From an uncultured Bacilli bacterium (GTDB lineage Bacteria > Bacillota_I > Bacilli_A > RF39 > UBA660), in NCBI GenBank assembly GCA_910587745.1, contig CAJUNE010000006.1:1-50845 (forward strand): DNA of 50,845 bases. Direction: 5' to 3'. The first letter of the stretch is position 1. Every line of letters starts with the position of its first letter. This document shows positions 42,256 through 50,192 of this stretch, piece by piece. The notes below the pieces were generated by a model. It made no database searches. It was not told the DNA's origin and worked only from the letters and a program-made list of their open reading frames with translations. The translations under genes and the position numbers were made by a program.

Positions 42256-43182
42256 ATGGATTTGGTGGCAGAAGTTAAAAAATTAATCTTAGAAGTTTTA
42301 GAAGATAAAGCAAAACTAAATAGTTTTAATGCTCTACAAGTTTATGCTTTTACAAATGAGAATATTGCAGGATATACAAAAGAATTAGAAATGAACCTGA
42401 ATGGTAATGTACTTACTATATGTAGTGGAGGAGACCACTTATTAAATCTAGGAGTTAAAAAGTTTAGAAATATTAATTTAATAGATATTAATCCAATGGC
42501 AGAGTATTTTACATTAGGAATTAAGATTCCTCTTGTTTTAGCTTCTTCTTTTGATTCTTTTAAAAAAAGATTAGAATTTCTATTTAAATCTAAAAATTAT
42601 GATTTGGATTTAGAGAAAAAACTTTTATATAGTTTATTACCATTTATGAGTTTAAAGTATAAATTGTTTTTTAAAGAAGTTTTTGATTACTATTTTAGTT
42701 TGCAAGAAAAATATCATGTGCCTGTTAAATTGATGCAAATTCTAACTATGGATTATTACTTTAATATGGAAGAAATAACATTTTATAATTTGTATTTGCA
42801 AGGAGAAGATAATTTTAATACTTTAAAAGATGCTTTGATGCATTTAAGTTTATCTTTTAGGAGAGGGAATGTTTTTGATGTTAATGAAAAGGATACTTAT
42901 GAATTAATAATGTGTTCAAATGCTTTAGAATATGCTTATATACCTAACTTTGATATGACTAGAGTAAAAGAATTTTTTTCTAATCTTAGAAATTCTTTAA
43001 ATGATAATGGTGTGATATATGCAACTTATATGTATGGATTGTATGATAAAATAACAGATAGTTATGAAAACTTTCCGATTAAAGGAACTGATGTAACTAG
43101 TAGAGAAGTTTTAAAAGAAAATTTAATATTATTAGATAGTTTTAAAAATGCTAATGATGCAGTATTAGTTTTGAGAAAATAA
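42256..43182 (+). CDS. DUF3419/BtaA-like SAM-dependent transferase, copy 1
   Basis: 308 residues from ATG 42256, with TTGGTGAT upstream (TTG 42244 overlaps it). It has a Rossmann SAM-binding core LTICSGGDHLLNLGVKKF (about residues 53-70) followed by NINLIDINPMAEYFTLGIK (partly quoted): the SGGD...D-x-NP pattern of DUF3419, whose known member BtaA moves the 3-amino-3-carboxypropyl group of SAM to diacylglycerol. A second conserved block, ELIMCSNALEYAYIPN, is like the family's SN-x-x-[DE]Y. Two further relatives follow across the tRNA. The actual acceptor is unknown; a plain methyltransferase is an alternative. Confidence 0.62.
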   Translation: MDLVAEVKKLILEVLEDKAKLNSFNALQVYAFTNENIAGYTKELEMNLNGNVLTICSGGDHLLNLGVKKFRNINLIDINPMAEYFTLGIKIPLVLASSFDSFKKRLEFLFKSKNYDLDLEKKLLYSLLPFMSLKYKLFFKEVFDYYFSLQEKYHVPVKLMQILTMDYYFNMEEITFYNLYLQGEDNFNTLKDALMHLSLSFRRGNVFDVNEKDTYELIMCSNALEYAYIPNFDMTRVKEFFSNLRNSLNDNGVIYATYMYGLYDKITDSYENFPIKGTDVTSREVLKENLILLDSFKNANDAVLVLRK

Positions 43183-43184
43183 AA

Positions 43185-43212
43185 AAATCCATTTAAGGAT
43201 TTATTTTTTAAT
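43185..43212. terminator. Two-way terminator between copy 1 and the tRNA gene
   Basis: AAATCC (43185-43190), ATTTAA loop, GGATTT (43197-43202), with an A run on the left and a T run on the right, serving converging transcription. Confidence 0.6.
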
Positions 43213-43213
43213 T

Positions 43214-43289
43214 TGGTGACTCGTATGGGATTTGAACCCATGAATGTTGCCTTGAGAGGGCAATGTGTTAACCATTTCACCAACGAGCC
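43214..43289 (-). tRNA. tRNA-Glu, anticodon CUC
   Basis: 76 bases including encoded CCA, read on the minus strand from GGCTCGT at 43289. The acceptor stem GGCUCGU pairs with ACGAGUC (one G-U). The anticodon arm is UUGCC, loop CUCUCAA, GGCAA, giving anticodon CUC (Glu, GAG). The T-arm has GGGUUCAAAUCCC. Overall it resembles Bacilli tRNA-Glu, whose usual anticodon is UUC. Confidence 0.9.
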
Positions 43290-43300
43290 AGTACTAGTTA

Positions 43301-43329
43301 ATTATATCTTGTTTTTTTTAGTATTGCAA
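43301..43329 (-). promoter_or_regulatory. Promoter of the tRNA-Glu gene
   Basis: On the minus strand: TTGCAA (43329-43324), 17 bases, TATAAT (43306-43301), ending 11 bases before the tRNA. Confidence 0.75.
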
Positions 43330-43392
43330 GAGGGAGTTTGCTTTTTTTGAGTTTTTATGATATTATACTAAGCTAATTAAAGGGGCACTATT

Positions 43393-44271
43393 ATGGAAAC
43401 AATTAATTTAGAAGAAGCTATAGCTAATAGTAGACATTTAATGGGTTATGATTATTCTTTAATATTTAGAAAATATTCAATGTCTTATTTTACTACAACA
43501 GAGTTTATTTCTGATTATTTGGGTAATGAAAGATTTAATACTAGAAATGCACTAACAGTTTTAGCTAGTGGAGATCATGTTTTTAGTTTGGCATTAAATG
43601 GCATCCAAAAAATAGATGCTTTTGATATTAATAGATTAGCCTATTATGTTTATTATTTAAAGCTTGCTATGCTTAAGAAATTACCTTATGATACTTTTTT
43701 GAAAATTTGTTATTATTTTACTTATTATTCTTATAGAGATGAAGTTAAAGAAATGATTGATAGCTTAAAAGGTGATATGCCCGAAGATGTATATGAATAC
43801 TTTAGAAGAATTTTAGAGATTGATGAAAAAGAAACAGGCAGTATATATAATTTATTTTATGAGGCAGTTTTTGGTATGTTAGAAATAGCTAATCCTTATC
43901 TTCATAGTGAAGATGATTATCTTATGTGTCGTAAGAAAATGCTAGATACTAAAGTTAATTTACATTTTGGAGATGCTAGAGATATTCCTAATATGGTGGA
44001 AGGTCCTTATGATATAATACTTCTTTCGAATATAGCAGATTATTTAAGTGGAGGAATTCCTTTAAGATTAGATGAATTTAAAAATTATATTAAAAAATAT
44101 TATGATCTACTAAATAGAGATGGGTTGCTTATTAATTATCTATATGGTTTAAAACATAAACATGTAATATCAGATTCTTTAATTACTAAAGAAGATTTGG
44201 GGATAGATAGTATTGTTTCATGTTCTTCTGATATTTTAAATGATCAGGGATATTATAGAGTTAGAAAATAG
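43393..44271 (+). CDS. DUF3419/BtaA-like SAM-dependent transferase, copy 2
   Basis: 292 residues from ATG 43393 with AAGGGG upstream. Core LTVLASGDHVFSLALNGIQK (about residues 56-75), then IDAFDINRLAYYVYYLKLAM (about 76-95), closely matching the DUF3419 SAM-binding site and the D-x-N-x-x-x helix. Later, YDIILLSNIADYLSGG (about 206-221) is the family's second block. The N-terminus (INLEEAIANSRHLM) and C-terminus (DQGYYRVRK) are shared with copy 3, so copies 2 and 3 are the closest pair. They are co-transcribed, with 9 bases between. Substrate unknown. Confidence 0.62.
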   Translation: METINLEEAIANSRHLMGYDYSLIFRKYSMSYFTTTEFISDYLGNERFNTRNALTVLASGDHVFSLALNGIQKIDAFDINRLAYYVYYLKLAMLKKLPYDTFLKICYYFTYYSYRDEVKEMIDSLKGDMPEDVYEYFRRILEIDEKETGSIYNLFYEAVFGMLEIANPYLHSEDDYLMCRKKMLDTKVNLHFGDARDIPNMVEGPYDIILLSNIADYLSGGIPLRLDEFKNYIKKYYDLLNRDGLLINYLYGLKHKHVISDSLITKEDLGIDSIVSCSSDILNDQGYYRVRK

Positions 44272-44280
44272 GGAGGTATT

Positions 44281-45162
44281 ATGGTGGATTTAGAAGAAGC
44301 AATAGATTTTAGTAGATCAATTATGTTAAATGATTCTAATGATTTAATATTTAGTAAATATAATAAAGTTTTTTTTGTAGCTACAGAATGCATTCGGGAA
44401 TACTTAGAAAGAGAGTCATTTAATAAATCACGAGCATTAACAGTTTTGGCTAGTGGAGATCAAATATTTAATTTGCTACATGAAGGTGTTGAGAAAATAG
44501 ATGCTTTTGACATTAATAGTCTACAGTATTTTGTATATCATTTAAAAAGAGCTTTTCTTTTAAGATTTCCTTTTGATAGTTATGTTGTTTTGTGTAATTC
44601 TTTTGGTAGTGACTATGCATTAGAAGAAAAAATAAAAATTATAGAAATGCTAAAGAAATATTTACCTGAAGATGCTTATGAATATTTTAGAAAAATATTA
44701 GAATATGCTAAAAAGAAAAAAGATGCTAAAATAAGTAATTTGATTATACCTAATAGTATCGATGTCGAAAAATTAAATAGTTATTTAAAAAGTGAAGAAG
44801 ACTATTTAAAAGTTAGAAAATCATTAAAGGATGTAGAAGTTAATATGTATTTTGACAATGCACTTAATATTCCTATTATTGTTAAGCCCGGGTATGATAT
44901 TATTCTTTTATCTAATATTGCAGATTATTTAAATCAAATGATAAAAGGTTTTAATATTTATGATTTTGATAAGTTTATAGGAAGCTTTTTTAAAATTTTA
45001 AATAATCAAGGTTTATTAATTAACTATCTTTTTGGTTTAGATACTGCTAGTGTTATTTTAGGAACTTGTATTTCTAGAAGTGATTTGCCAGATAATTCGG
45101 TATGCAAAATAGAAACTTATCCATTTTCAAAAAATCAGGGATATTATAGAGTTAGAAAATAA
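44281..45162 (+). CDS. DUF3419/BtaA-like SAM-dependent transferase, copy 3
   Basis: 293 residues from ATG 44281 with GGGAGG 4-9 bases upstream. LTVLASGDQIFNLLHEGVEK and IDAFDINSLQYFVYHLKRAF correspond to the SAM site and following helix of copy 2; YDIILLSNIADYLNQM is also conserved, and both end in QGYYRVRK. The catalytic-site residues seem kept in all three copies, so none looks like a pseudogene. Composition and codon use match the chromosome. A weak terminator (AAACT...AGTTT) follows. Confidence 0.62.
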   Translation: MVDLEEAIDFSRSIMLNDSNDLIFSKYNKVFFVATECIREYLERESFNKSRALTVLASGDQIFNLLHEGVEKIDAFDINSLQYFVYHLKRAFLLRFPFDSYVVLCNSFGSDYALEEKIKIIEMLKKYLPEDAYEYFRKILEYAKKKKDAKISNLIIPNSIDVEKLNSYLKSEEDYLKVRKSLKDVEVNMYFDNALNIPIIVKPGYDIILLSNIADYLNQMIKGFNIYDFDKFIGSFFKILNNQGLLINYLFGLDTASVILGTCISRSDLPDNSVCKIETYPFSKNQGYYRVRK

Positions 45163-45236
45163 ACTTAATGTAAAGATAGTTTCTTTTTACTAGTAAATTT
45201 ATAAATATTAAGTTAAAATTATTTATGTGATATATT

Positions 45237-45746
45237 ATGGAAGTAAGAATATTTAATAAAGATAAAGTTAGTGAAAATACTATTAAAGATAAAATTATTA
45301 GAGTAAAGGCTGTAATTGTTAATTCTAAAAATGAAGTTCTTTTGGGTGAAGCGTTTGGAACTATTCAGTTTCCAGGAGGACATTTAGAGGAAAATGAAAC
45401 TTTAAATGATGGTCTAAAAAGAGAAATGTTAGAAGAAACAGGAATAGAAATAAATGGAATATATGAACCATTTTTGGCAATTAAACATTTTATTAAAGAT
45501 CCTGTAGGTAATAACAATCGTAGTTTAGAAATTTATTATTTTAAAATATTTACTGATGAACCATTTCATATTGATAAAGTTCATTTAGATGATCAAGAAA
45601 CAGCGGGGGAATTTCATCTTTTTTATGTACCTTTAAATAATGTGAAAAAACTACTTAAAAAGACGATTAATGATAACCCACGTAATAAACTTATAACGGA
45701 AGAAATGATTATAGCTTTAAAGGAATGGAAAAAAACTAATGGATAA
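45237..45746 (+). CDS. Nudix hydrolase
   Basis: 169 residues from ATG 45237 with a weak GTGATA upstream. The Nudix box is complete: GGHLEENETLNDGLK followed by REMLEETGI (about residues 46-69), fitting G-x5-E-x7-REU-x-EE-x-G-U, so it should bind Mg and cleave a nucleoside-diphosphate-linked compound. The C-terminal part (FKIFTDEPFHIDKVHLDD) does not point to a known subfamily. Its end overlaps the RNHCP gene by 8 bases. Confidence 0.88.
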   Translation: MEVRIFNKDKVSENTIKDKIIRVKAVIVNSKNEVLLGEAFGTIQFPGGHLEENETLNDGLKREMLEETGIEINGIYEPFLAIKHFIKDPVGNNNRSLEIYYFKIFTDEPFHIDKVHLDDQETAGEFHLFYVPLNNVKKLLKKTINDNPRNKLITEEMIIALKEWKKTNG

Positions 45747-46062
45747 TAAAAAATTTAAAATGATTGATGAAGAGTTTACGTGTAATGTTTGTGGTAAAAA
45801 AGTGGATACTTTAGAGTATACAGCAAGAGATCATTGCCCTTATTGTTTAGCTAGTAAACATGTTGATATAAATCCTGGAGATAGAGCTTGTGCTTGCTTA
45901 GGTGTTCTAGATGCTATTGGAGTAGAAAAAGGCAAAAAAGATACCTTAAAAATAATTTATAAATGTAGAAAATGTGGAATGATTAAGAAAAATAAAATGG
46001 CCATTGATGATGATTATGATTTGATTTTAAAATTATCTAGTAATCCAATTGACATTCATTGA
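45739..46062 (+). CDS. RNHCP-domain zinc-ribbon protein
   Basis: 107 residues from ATG 45739, overlapping the Nudix gene. Named for its RNHCP motif, here RDHCPYCLASKHVD (about residues 31-44), preceded by FTCNVCG and followed by PGDRACACLG, YKCRKCGMIKKNK and the acidic MAIDDDYD. Two Cys2-Cys2 zinc sites can be built. Function unknown across the family; the spacing and order of motifs are fully conserved. Coupled to the Nudix hydrolase in expression. Confidence 0.82.
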   Translation: MDNKKFKMIDEEFTCNVCGKKVDTLEYTARDHCPYCLASKHVDINPGDRACACLGVLDAIGVEKGKKDTLKIIYKCRKCGMIKKNKMAIDDDYDLILKLSSNPIDIH

Positions 46063-46122
46063 CATATATTTTTGGCGGAAATGAATAAAATTTGATATAA
46101 TAATATTTAAGAGGTGAATTTT

Positions 46123-47016
46123 ATGGCTCTTTATTTAGATAAGCCTTTAGAATTAAAAGAGAAGTTAAAAAATGATATTGATTTTATAAGTGAAATTAAT
46201 CCTAGTCTACCAAATGTTAAAATTGGAATACTTAATATTATGCCAACTTTAGAGGATACTGAAAGACAACTTATGATAGCTCTTGATAATCCTGTAGTTC
46301 AAATAGATTTAGATTTTATTTATTTAGATACTAAAACAGCAGATTTAGATAAAGCCCTTTATTATAAAAAATATTATCATTCTTTTAGTGAAATAAAAAA
46401 TAAATATTATGATGGAATTATTATTACTGGAGCTCCTTTGGAACATATTCCTTACCATAATGTAGATTATATAGAAGAGTTAAAAGAATTCTTTAAATAT
46501 ACTAAAACTAATGTGGGTTCAACTATATTTTTATGCTGGGCTTCTCAATTTGGAATGCAATATTTTTATGGAGTAAATAGATCAAATCTTCCCGAAAAAC
46601 TATCTGGGTTATATGAACATTATATTTTAAAAAAAACTCTTTTAGTTAAAGGCTTTGATGATATGTTTTTGATTCCACAATCACGTTATTGTAGTTTAAT
46701 AGAAAATGATATTATGACAAGAGATGATTTGATTCTTACTAGTAAATCTAATGATTCTGGACCTTATATTGTTGAGAGCAAAGATGGAAGTAAAATCTTT
46801 TTAACAGGACATGCTGAGTATGATTTATATACTTTGGATAAAGAATATCGCAGAGATATTAGTAAAGGGTTAGATATCTTGCCTCCGAAGAATTATTATA
46901 AGGATGATAATCCTGATAATACACCTTTATATAAATGGCATAGCCATGCAACTCTTTTGTATCATAATTGGGTTTATTATTATGTATATAGAAGCAAATT
47001 AGAAAATTTAAAATAA
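46123..47016 (+). CDS. metA: Homoserine O-acetyltransferase, MetA family
   Basis: 297 residues from ATG 46123 with GAGGTG 7 bases upstream (GTG 46114 overlaps it). Activates homoserine for methionine synthesis. MetA fold: PNVKIGILNIMPT near the N-terminus, the catalytic Cys138 in FLCWASQFG, the active-site His in LTGHAEYD, and WHSHATLLYHNWVYYYVY at the end. The position that sets acyl specificity (E. coli/Bacillus residue 111) is Glu107 in TGAPLEH; in this family Glu favours acetyl-CoA and Gly favours succinyl-CoA. So O-acetylhomoserine is the predicted product. Preceded by an extended -10 (TG-A-TATAAT). Confidence 0.93.
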   Translation: MALYLDKPLELKEKLKNDIDFISEINPSLPNVKIGILNIMPTLEDTERQLMIALDNPVVQIDLDFIYLDTKTADLDKALYYKKYYHSFSEIKNKYYDGIIITGAPLEHIPYHNVDYIEELKEFFKYTKTNVGSTIFLCWASQFGMQYFYGVNRSNLPEKLSGLYEHYILKKTLLVKGFDDMFLIPQSRYCSLIENDIMTRDDLILTSKSNDSGPYIVESKDGSKIFLTGHAEYDLYTLDKEYRRDISKGLDILPPKNYYKDDNPDNTPLYKWHSHATLLYHNWVYYYVYRSKLENLK

Positions 47017-47062
47017 ATAAAAAATACTTAACTTTTCTTGCTAAGTATTTTTTATTTATTTT
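47010..47062. terminator. 21-bp perfect hairpin after metA
   Basis: Arms at 47010-47030 and 47042-47062 pair at all 21 positions with an 11-base loop. They contain the metA stop codon and a T-rich 3' arm. Confidence 0.75.
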
Positions 47063-47099
47063 AAACACTTAATCTATGTTGGGGTTAAGTGTTTTTATT
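47063..47099. terminator. Second hairpin, between metA and the yolD-like gene
   Basis: AAACACTTA (47063-47071) pairs with TAAGTGTTT (47086-47094), followed by T. Confidence 0.65.
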
Positions 47100-47129
47100 A
47101 TTGAAAGCTTATATTTGTTTTTATACTTT

Positions 47130-47447
47130 TTAAATATTTTGAATGTTAATTATTTGACTAAAATAAATTGTTTTATTATTTTTTAAATGAATTGTATTAT
47201 TGCTACTATTTATTTCAGTAATAATTGATTCATATTTTTTTATTTTATTTTCTTCATATATAGTTAGTTCAATTAAATTATGAGAATAGTAGGCATCCAT
47301 TAATTCTTTATTTAATTTTTCTATTTCTTCTGGGAAAAGAGTAGGCTTAGAAATATGTTCGTGTTTTTTGATATTATTTAGCACTTCTTTATTTGGTACT
47401 ACAGAATTAAACGGTTGCCATTTTATAAAACCACGATCAAAATTCAT
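47130..47447 (-). CDS. YolD-like protein
   Basis: 105 residues on the minus strand, ATG overlapping the end of the polymerase gene by 4 bases (ATGA). It follows the YolD pattern: an N-terminal DRGFIKWQPFNSV motif, a Pro-Glu-Glu helical middle (LFPEEIEKLNKELMDA), then a small beta-strand part (LTIYEENKIKKYESIITEI, in part). YolD-like genes commonly pair with Y-family DNA polymerases of the UvrX/YqjW type in Bacillota, as here. Role unclear; possibly a partner or regulator of the polymerase. Confidence 0.8.
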   Translation of the reverse strand: MNFDRGFIKWQPFNSVVPNKEVLNNIKKHEHISKPTLFPEEIEKLNKELMDAYYSHNLIELTIYEENKIKKYESIITEINSSNNTIHLKNNKTIYFSQIINIQNI

Positions 47448-48709
47448 GCATTATGACCTCCAATCTTGCCATTTCTTTCAATAATAGTAGAATCACCTAA
47501 AAGAGCAGAAGCATTTAGAATAGCATTTTTACCAAATTTATTTTTGATTTCATCAATTGTATTATTTAAAAATGTTTTTTCTTCGATATCTTTTAATGAT
47601 TCAAAAATGTTTAGTTGAATACCTTGTTTATCACTAAGGGAACTATATGATATGCTTACTTTTCGGATAGGAAGATTTTCATAAAATTTATCTTCAATCA
47701 TAAGACATACTTTTAATATTTCTTCTACATTATCAGTAGGGTGGTTAAGCTTAATACTATGATAGAATCCACCACCAATACTTTTAGAGTATCCTAAACC
47801 AAAGCCTATAATAGATGTGCTTTTATTGTATTTTCTTAGTTTGGCACATAAGACTTCAACCATTTCACGAATAATAATTTTGATGTTTTCACCATTATAA
47901 TCTTTAAATAGTACTTGACTATGAGAATATGATTTTTCTTTAACTTTTTCAAAATCTTTAATTCTTGACATATCTATGCCATTAGCGTGATTCCAAAGCT
48001 CAGCTCCGATTACGCCAAATTTATCTTTTAATTTATAACGATCGTAGTAAGCTAAATCTTTAATGCTATATATTCCGAGTCTATTTAGCTTTTTTTCCAT
48101 TCTAGGACCAATACCCCACATTTTAGATAAAGGGGAGATGGACCATAATTTTTCAGGAATATCATTGTAAGTCCATTTAGCTATAAAGTCATCATTATGT
48201 TTTGCTTCGGTGTCCATAGCAACTTTTGCCATTAACATATTAGGTCCTATTCCGCAAGTTGCATATAAACCAATATTTTCTCTAATGTCTTTTAATATTT
48301 CTATGGCTAGTTCATAATCAGTTTTGTTATACATTTTTAAATAATCTGTTACATCTAGGAAGCATTCATCAATAGAATATATATGTAAATCTTCACTAGA
48401 TACATATTTTAAATAAGTGTTTACAACTTCTGTGCTTTTTTTAATATATAAGCTCATATGAGGTTTAACTATTTTGTATTTAATATTTTTAGGTATTTCA
48501 TAAAGTCTACCACGAGATGGAATACCTAATTTTTTTAGATAAGGGGTAACAGCTAAAGTTATAGCTCCTATACCTTGATTCTCATTTGCAACTACTAAAG
48601 GTACTTTAAAGGGATCTAAGTTTTGTTCTAAACATTCACAACTGGCAAAAAAACTTTTTAAGTCAATACATAAAAAATGACGATTTAAATAAACACTAGA
48701 ATTTAACAT
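47444..48709 (-). CDS. Y-family DNA polymerase, UvrX/YqjW type (UmuC/DinB superfamily)
   Basis: 421 residues on the minus strand from ATG 48709 with AAGGAAGG upstream. Error-prone polymerase for bypass of damaged bases. Catalytic carboxylates are in CIDLKSFFASCEC (about residues 14-26) and YSIDECFLDVT (about 111-121); the helix-hairpin-helix MWGIGPRMEKKL follows. A beta-clamp-binding QLNIF occurs near residue 372. It lies in one operon with the YolD-like gene, behind a promoter with a LexA-like box, so SOS control is likely. A YolD partner and this length favour the UvrX/YqjW subgroup over DinB. Confidence 0.92.
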   Translation of the reverse strand: MLNSSVYLNRHFLCIDLKSFFASCECLEQNLDPFKVPLVVANENQGIGAITLAVTPYLKKLGIPSRGRLYEIPKNIKYKIVKPHMSLYIKKSTEVVNTYLKYVSSEDLHIYSIDECFLDVTDYLKMYNKTDYELAIEILKDIRENIGLYATCGIGPNMLMAKVAMDTEAKHNDDFIAKWTYNDIPEKLWSISPLSKMWGIGPRMEKKLNRLGIYSIKDLAYYDRYKLKDKFGVIGAELWNHANGIDMSRIKDFEKVKEKSYSHSQVLFKDYNGENIKIIIREMVEVLCAKLRKYNKSTSIIGFGLGYSKSIGGGFYHSIKLNHPTDNVEEILKVCLMIEDKFYENLPIRKVSISYSSLSDKQGIQLNIFESLKDIEEKTFLNNTIDEIKNKFGKNAILNASALLGDSTIIERNGKIGGHNA

Positions 48710-48732
48710 TTTTATTTTCCTTCCTTGTATTA

Positions 48733-48761
48733 ATTATATAACGAACTTACGTATTTATCAA
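48733..48761 (-). promoter_or_regulatory. Polymerase promoter with LexA-like box
   Basis: Minus strand: TTGATA (48761-48756), 17 bases, TATAAT (48738-48733). The spacer contains AATAC-GTAA-GTTCG (48755-48742); one half-site, CGAAC on the + strand, is perfect to the Gram-positive CGAAC-N4-GTTCG box, the other is degenerate. Confidence 0.55.
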
Positions 48762-48805
48762 TATTTGTTGTTTGGAAATTATTGGTATATAAATATTTAT
48801 TTTTC

Positions 48806-48834
48806 TTGACTCGGGGGGGGGGGTATGCTAAAAT
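48806..48834 (+). promoter_or_regulatory. Sigma-factor gene promoter with G11 tract in its spacer
   Basis: TTGACT (48806-48811), 17-base spacer, TAAAAT (48829-48834), with TG one base before the -10. The spacer is C, eleven G (48813-48823), TATGC. A change of one G gives 16 or 18 bases. This is a form typical of phase-variable promoters. Confidence 0.8.
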
Positions 48835-48860
48835 AAAGCAATTGAAAGAAGGCTATGGTT

Positions 48861-50171
48861 ATGTCTGGAGATTTATTTTATGATACTCTTCCTAAAGCAT
48901 TTCCAAAATCTGAGACTATGAGTTATTTTAGAGGTACTTCAACCTATACAAGAGATGATATTATAGTTGGCAATATGCGTTTAGTAGCATCAATAGTTGC
49001 TAGCTATAAGGTTAGCGATGAGGATAAAAAAGATTTATTTCAAATTGGTTTAATTGGGCTTATGAAATCGGTAGATAAGTTTGATATTTCTAAAGGAACG
49101 CAATTTGCTACTTTTGCTGCAACTTGTATTCAAAATGAAATAGGGATGTATTTAAGAAAAGCAAATAGGGATAATTTGGTTATTAGTATTGAAGAACCTA
49201 TGCATACAGATAATAATGGTACTGAATTTAAAATAAATGATATTTTAGTAGATGAATCAGTAGATATAGTAGATAATTTTGAAAATAAAGAAGCAATAAA
49301 TTTATTAAAAGAACTAGTTGTATCTTTAAGTGTAAAAGATAGTTTTATCGTAACTTTATATTTTGGGCTTTTTGATAATGATCCTGTAGGTCAAAAAGAA
49401 ATTGCATTTAGACTTAATATTTCACAATCGTATATTTCTAGATTAATTAATAAAATTTTGTCTAATTTGAAAAAGCTAATATTAAATCCTCCTAAACAAA
49501 GAAAAAGAAAAGGTAAGAAAGGAAATTCGATTTTTAAACTCTTAAAAGATTATAATAGAGATTTGGTTTGGGAAGTTATAAATGAATTAAATGAAGAAGA
49601 TAGAATATTATTGTATCTTAGATGTGGTAGAGATTTAGAAAATCCTATTCCTAGTCCTTTTTGGAATGAAAATACTGCTTATAAATTTAATGTGAAATTA
49701 ATGCCTAAAATAAAAAGAAATTTGGAAGAAAAATTATGGTTGAAAGATCATAGTCCAAAAGTAGAGGAGTTAACACCTATGGAAAAATATAAAAGAGAAA
49801 AAATAAATGAAATTCATAATTTATTGATTAATATGGATATGGTAAATGCTCAAATTGTATTACATGATTATTTAGTAGATTCTAATCTTATTCAATATGA
49901 AAATTTTCTTGTGTCTTTAATTATTCTAAGTGTAATGGATAAGGATTTTACATTTCAAGCTCCAATTAGAAATTTAGTGCTATTGGAAAATGGCTATGAA
50001 TTTGATGTCTTAAAATATAAAGATTATTTTTATGAATCTTTAATGGACGATATAGCGCAAGCACCTCTTTATTTAGATATAATACGTTGTTTACAAAAAT
50101 CTGGGATGAGTGATATTTCTTTAGATCCTTTAGAGAAAGCCTATTTAAGAGTTTTAGAACAGAAAAAATAA
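48861..50171 (+). CDS. SigE/SigK-like sigma-70 family factor with long C-terminal extension
   Basis: 436 residues from ATG 48861, 8 bases after GAAAGAAGG (ATG 48855 is too close). Region 2: NMRLVASIVASYK, DLFQIGLIGLMKSVDKFD, TFAATCIQNEIGMYLRK, then SIEEPMHTDNNGTEFKINDIL, the linker style of SigE and SigK. Region 4 HTH: QKEIAFRLNISQSYISRLINKI (about residues 180-201). After a basic linker (KQRKRKGKKG) there is an extra 220 residues not found in SigE or SigK. Its first part, VINELNEEDRILLYLRCG, looks like a degenerate second region-4 start; the rest is helical. Transcribed from the poly-G promoter. Confidence 0.82.
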   Translation: MSGDLFYDTLPKAFPKSETMSYFRGTSTYTRDDIIVGNMRLVASIVASYKVSDEDKKDLFQIGLIGLMKSVDKFDISKGTQFATFAATCIQNEIGMYLRKANRDNLVISIEEPMHTDNNGTEFKINDILVDESVDIVDNFENKEAINLLKELVVSLSVKDSFIVTLYFGLFDNDPVGQKEIAFRLNISQSYISRLINKILSNLKKLILNPPKQRKRKGKKGNSIFKLLKDYNRDLVWEVINELNEEDRILLYLRCGRDLENPIPSPFWNENTAYKFNVKLMPKIKRNLEEKLWLKDHSPKVEELTPMEKYKREKINEIHNLLINMDMVNAQIVLHDYLVDSNLIQYENFLVSLIILSVMDKDFTFQAPIRNLVLLENGYEFDVLKYKDYFYESLMDDIAQAPLYLDIIRCLQKSGMSDISLDPLEKAYLRVLEQKK

Positions 50172-50191
50172 CCTATCATTTGATAGGTTTT
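50168..50191. terminator. Two-way terminator
   Basis: AACCTATC (50170-50177), ATTT, GATAGGTT (50182-50189), perfect stem between converging genes. Confidence 0.75.
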
Positions 50192-50192
50192 A

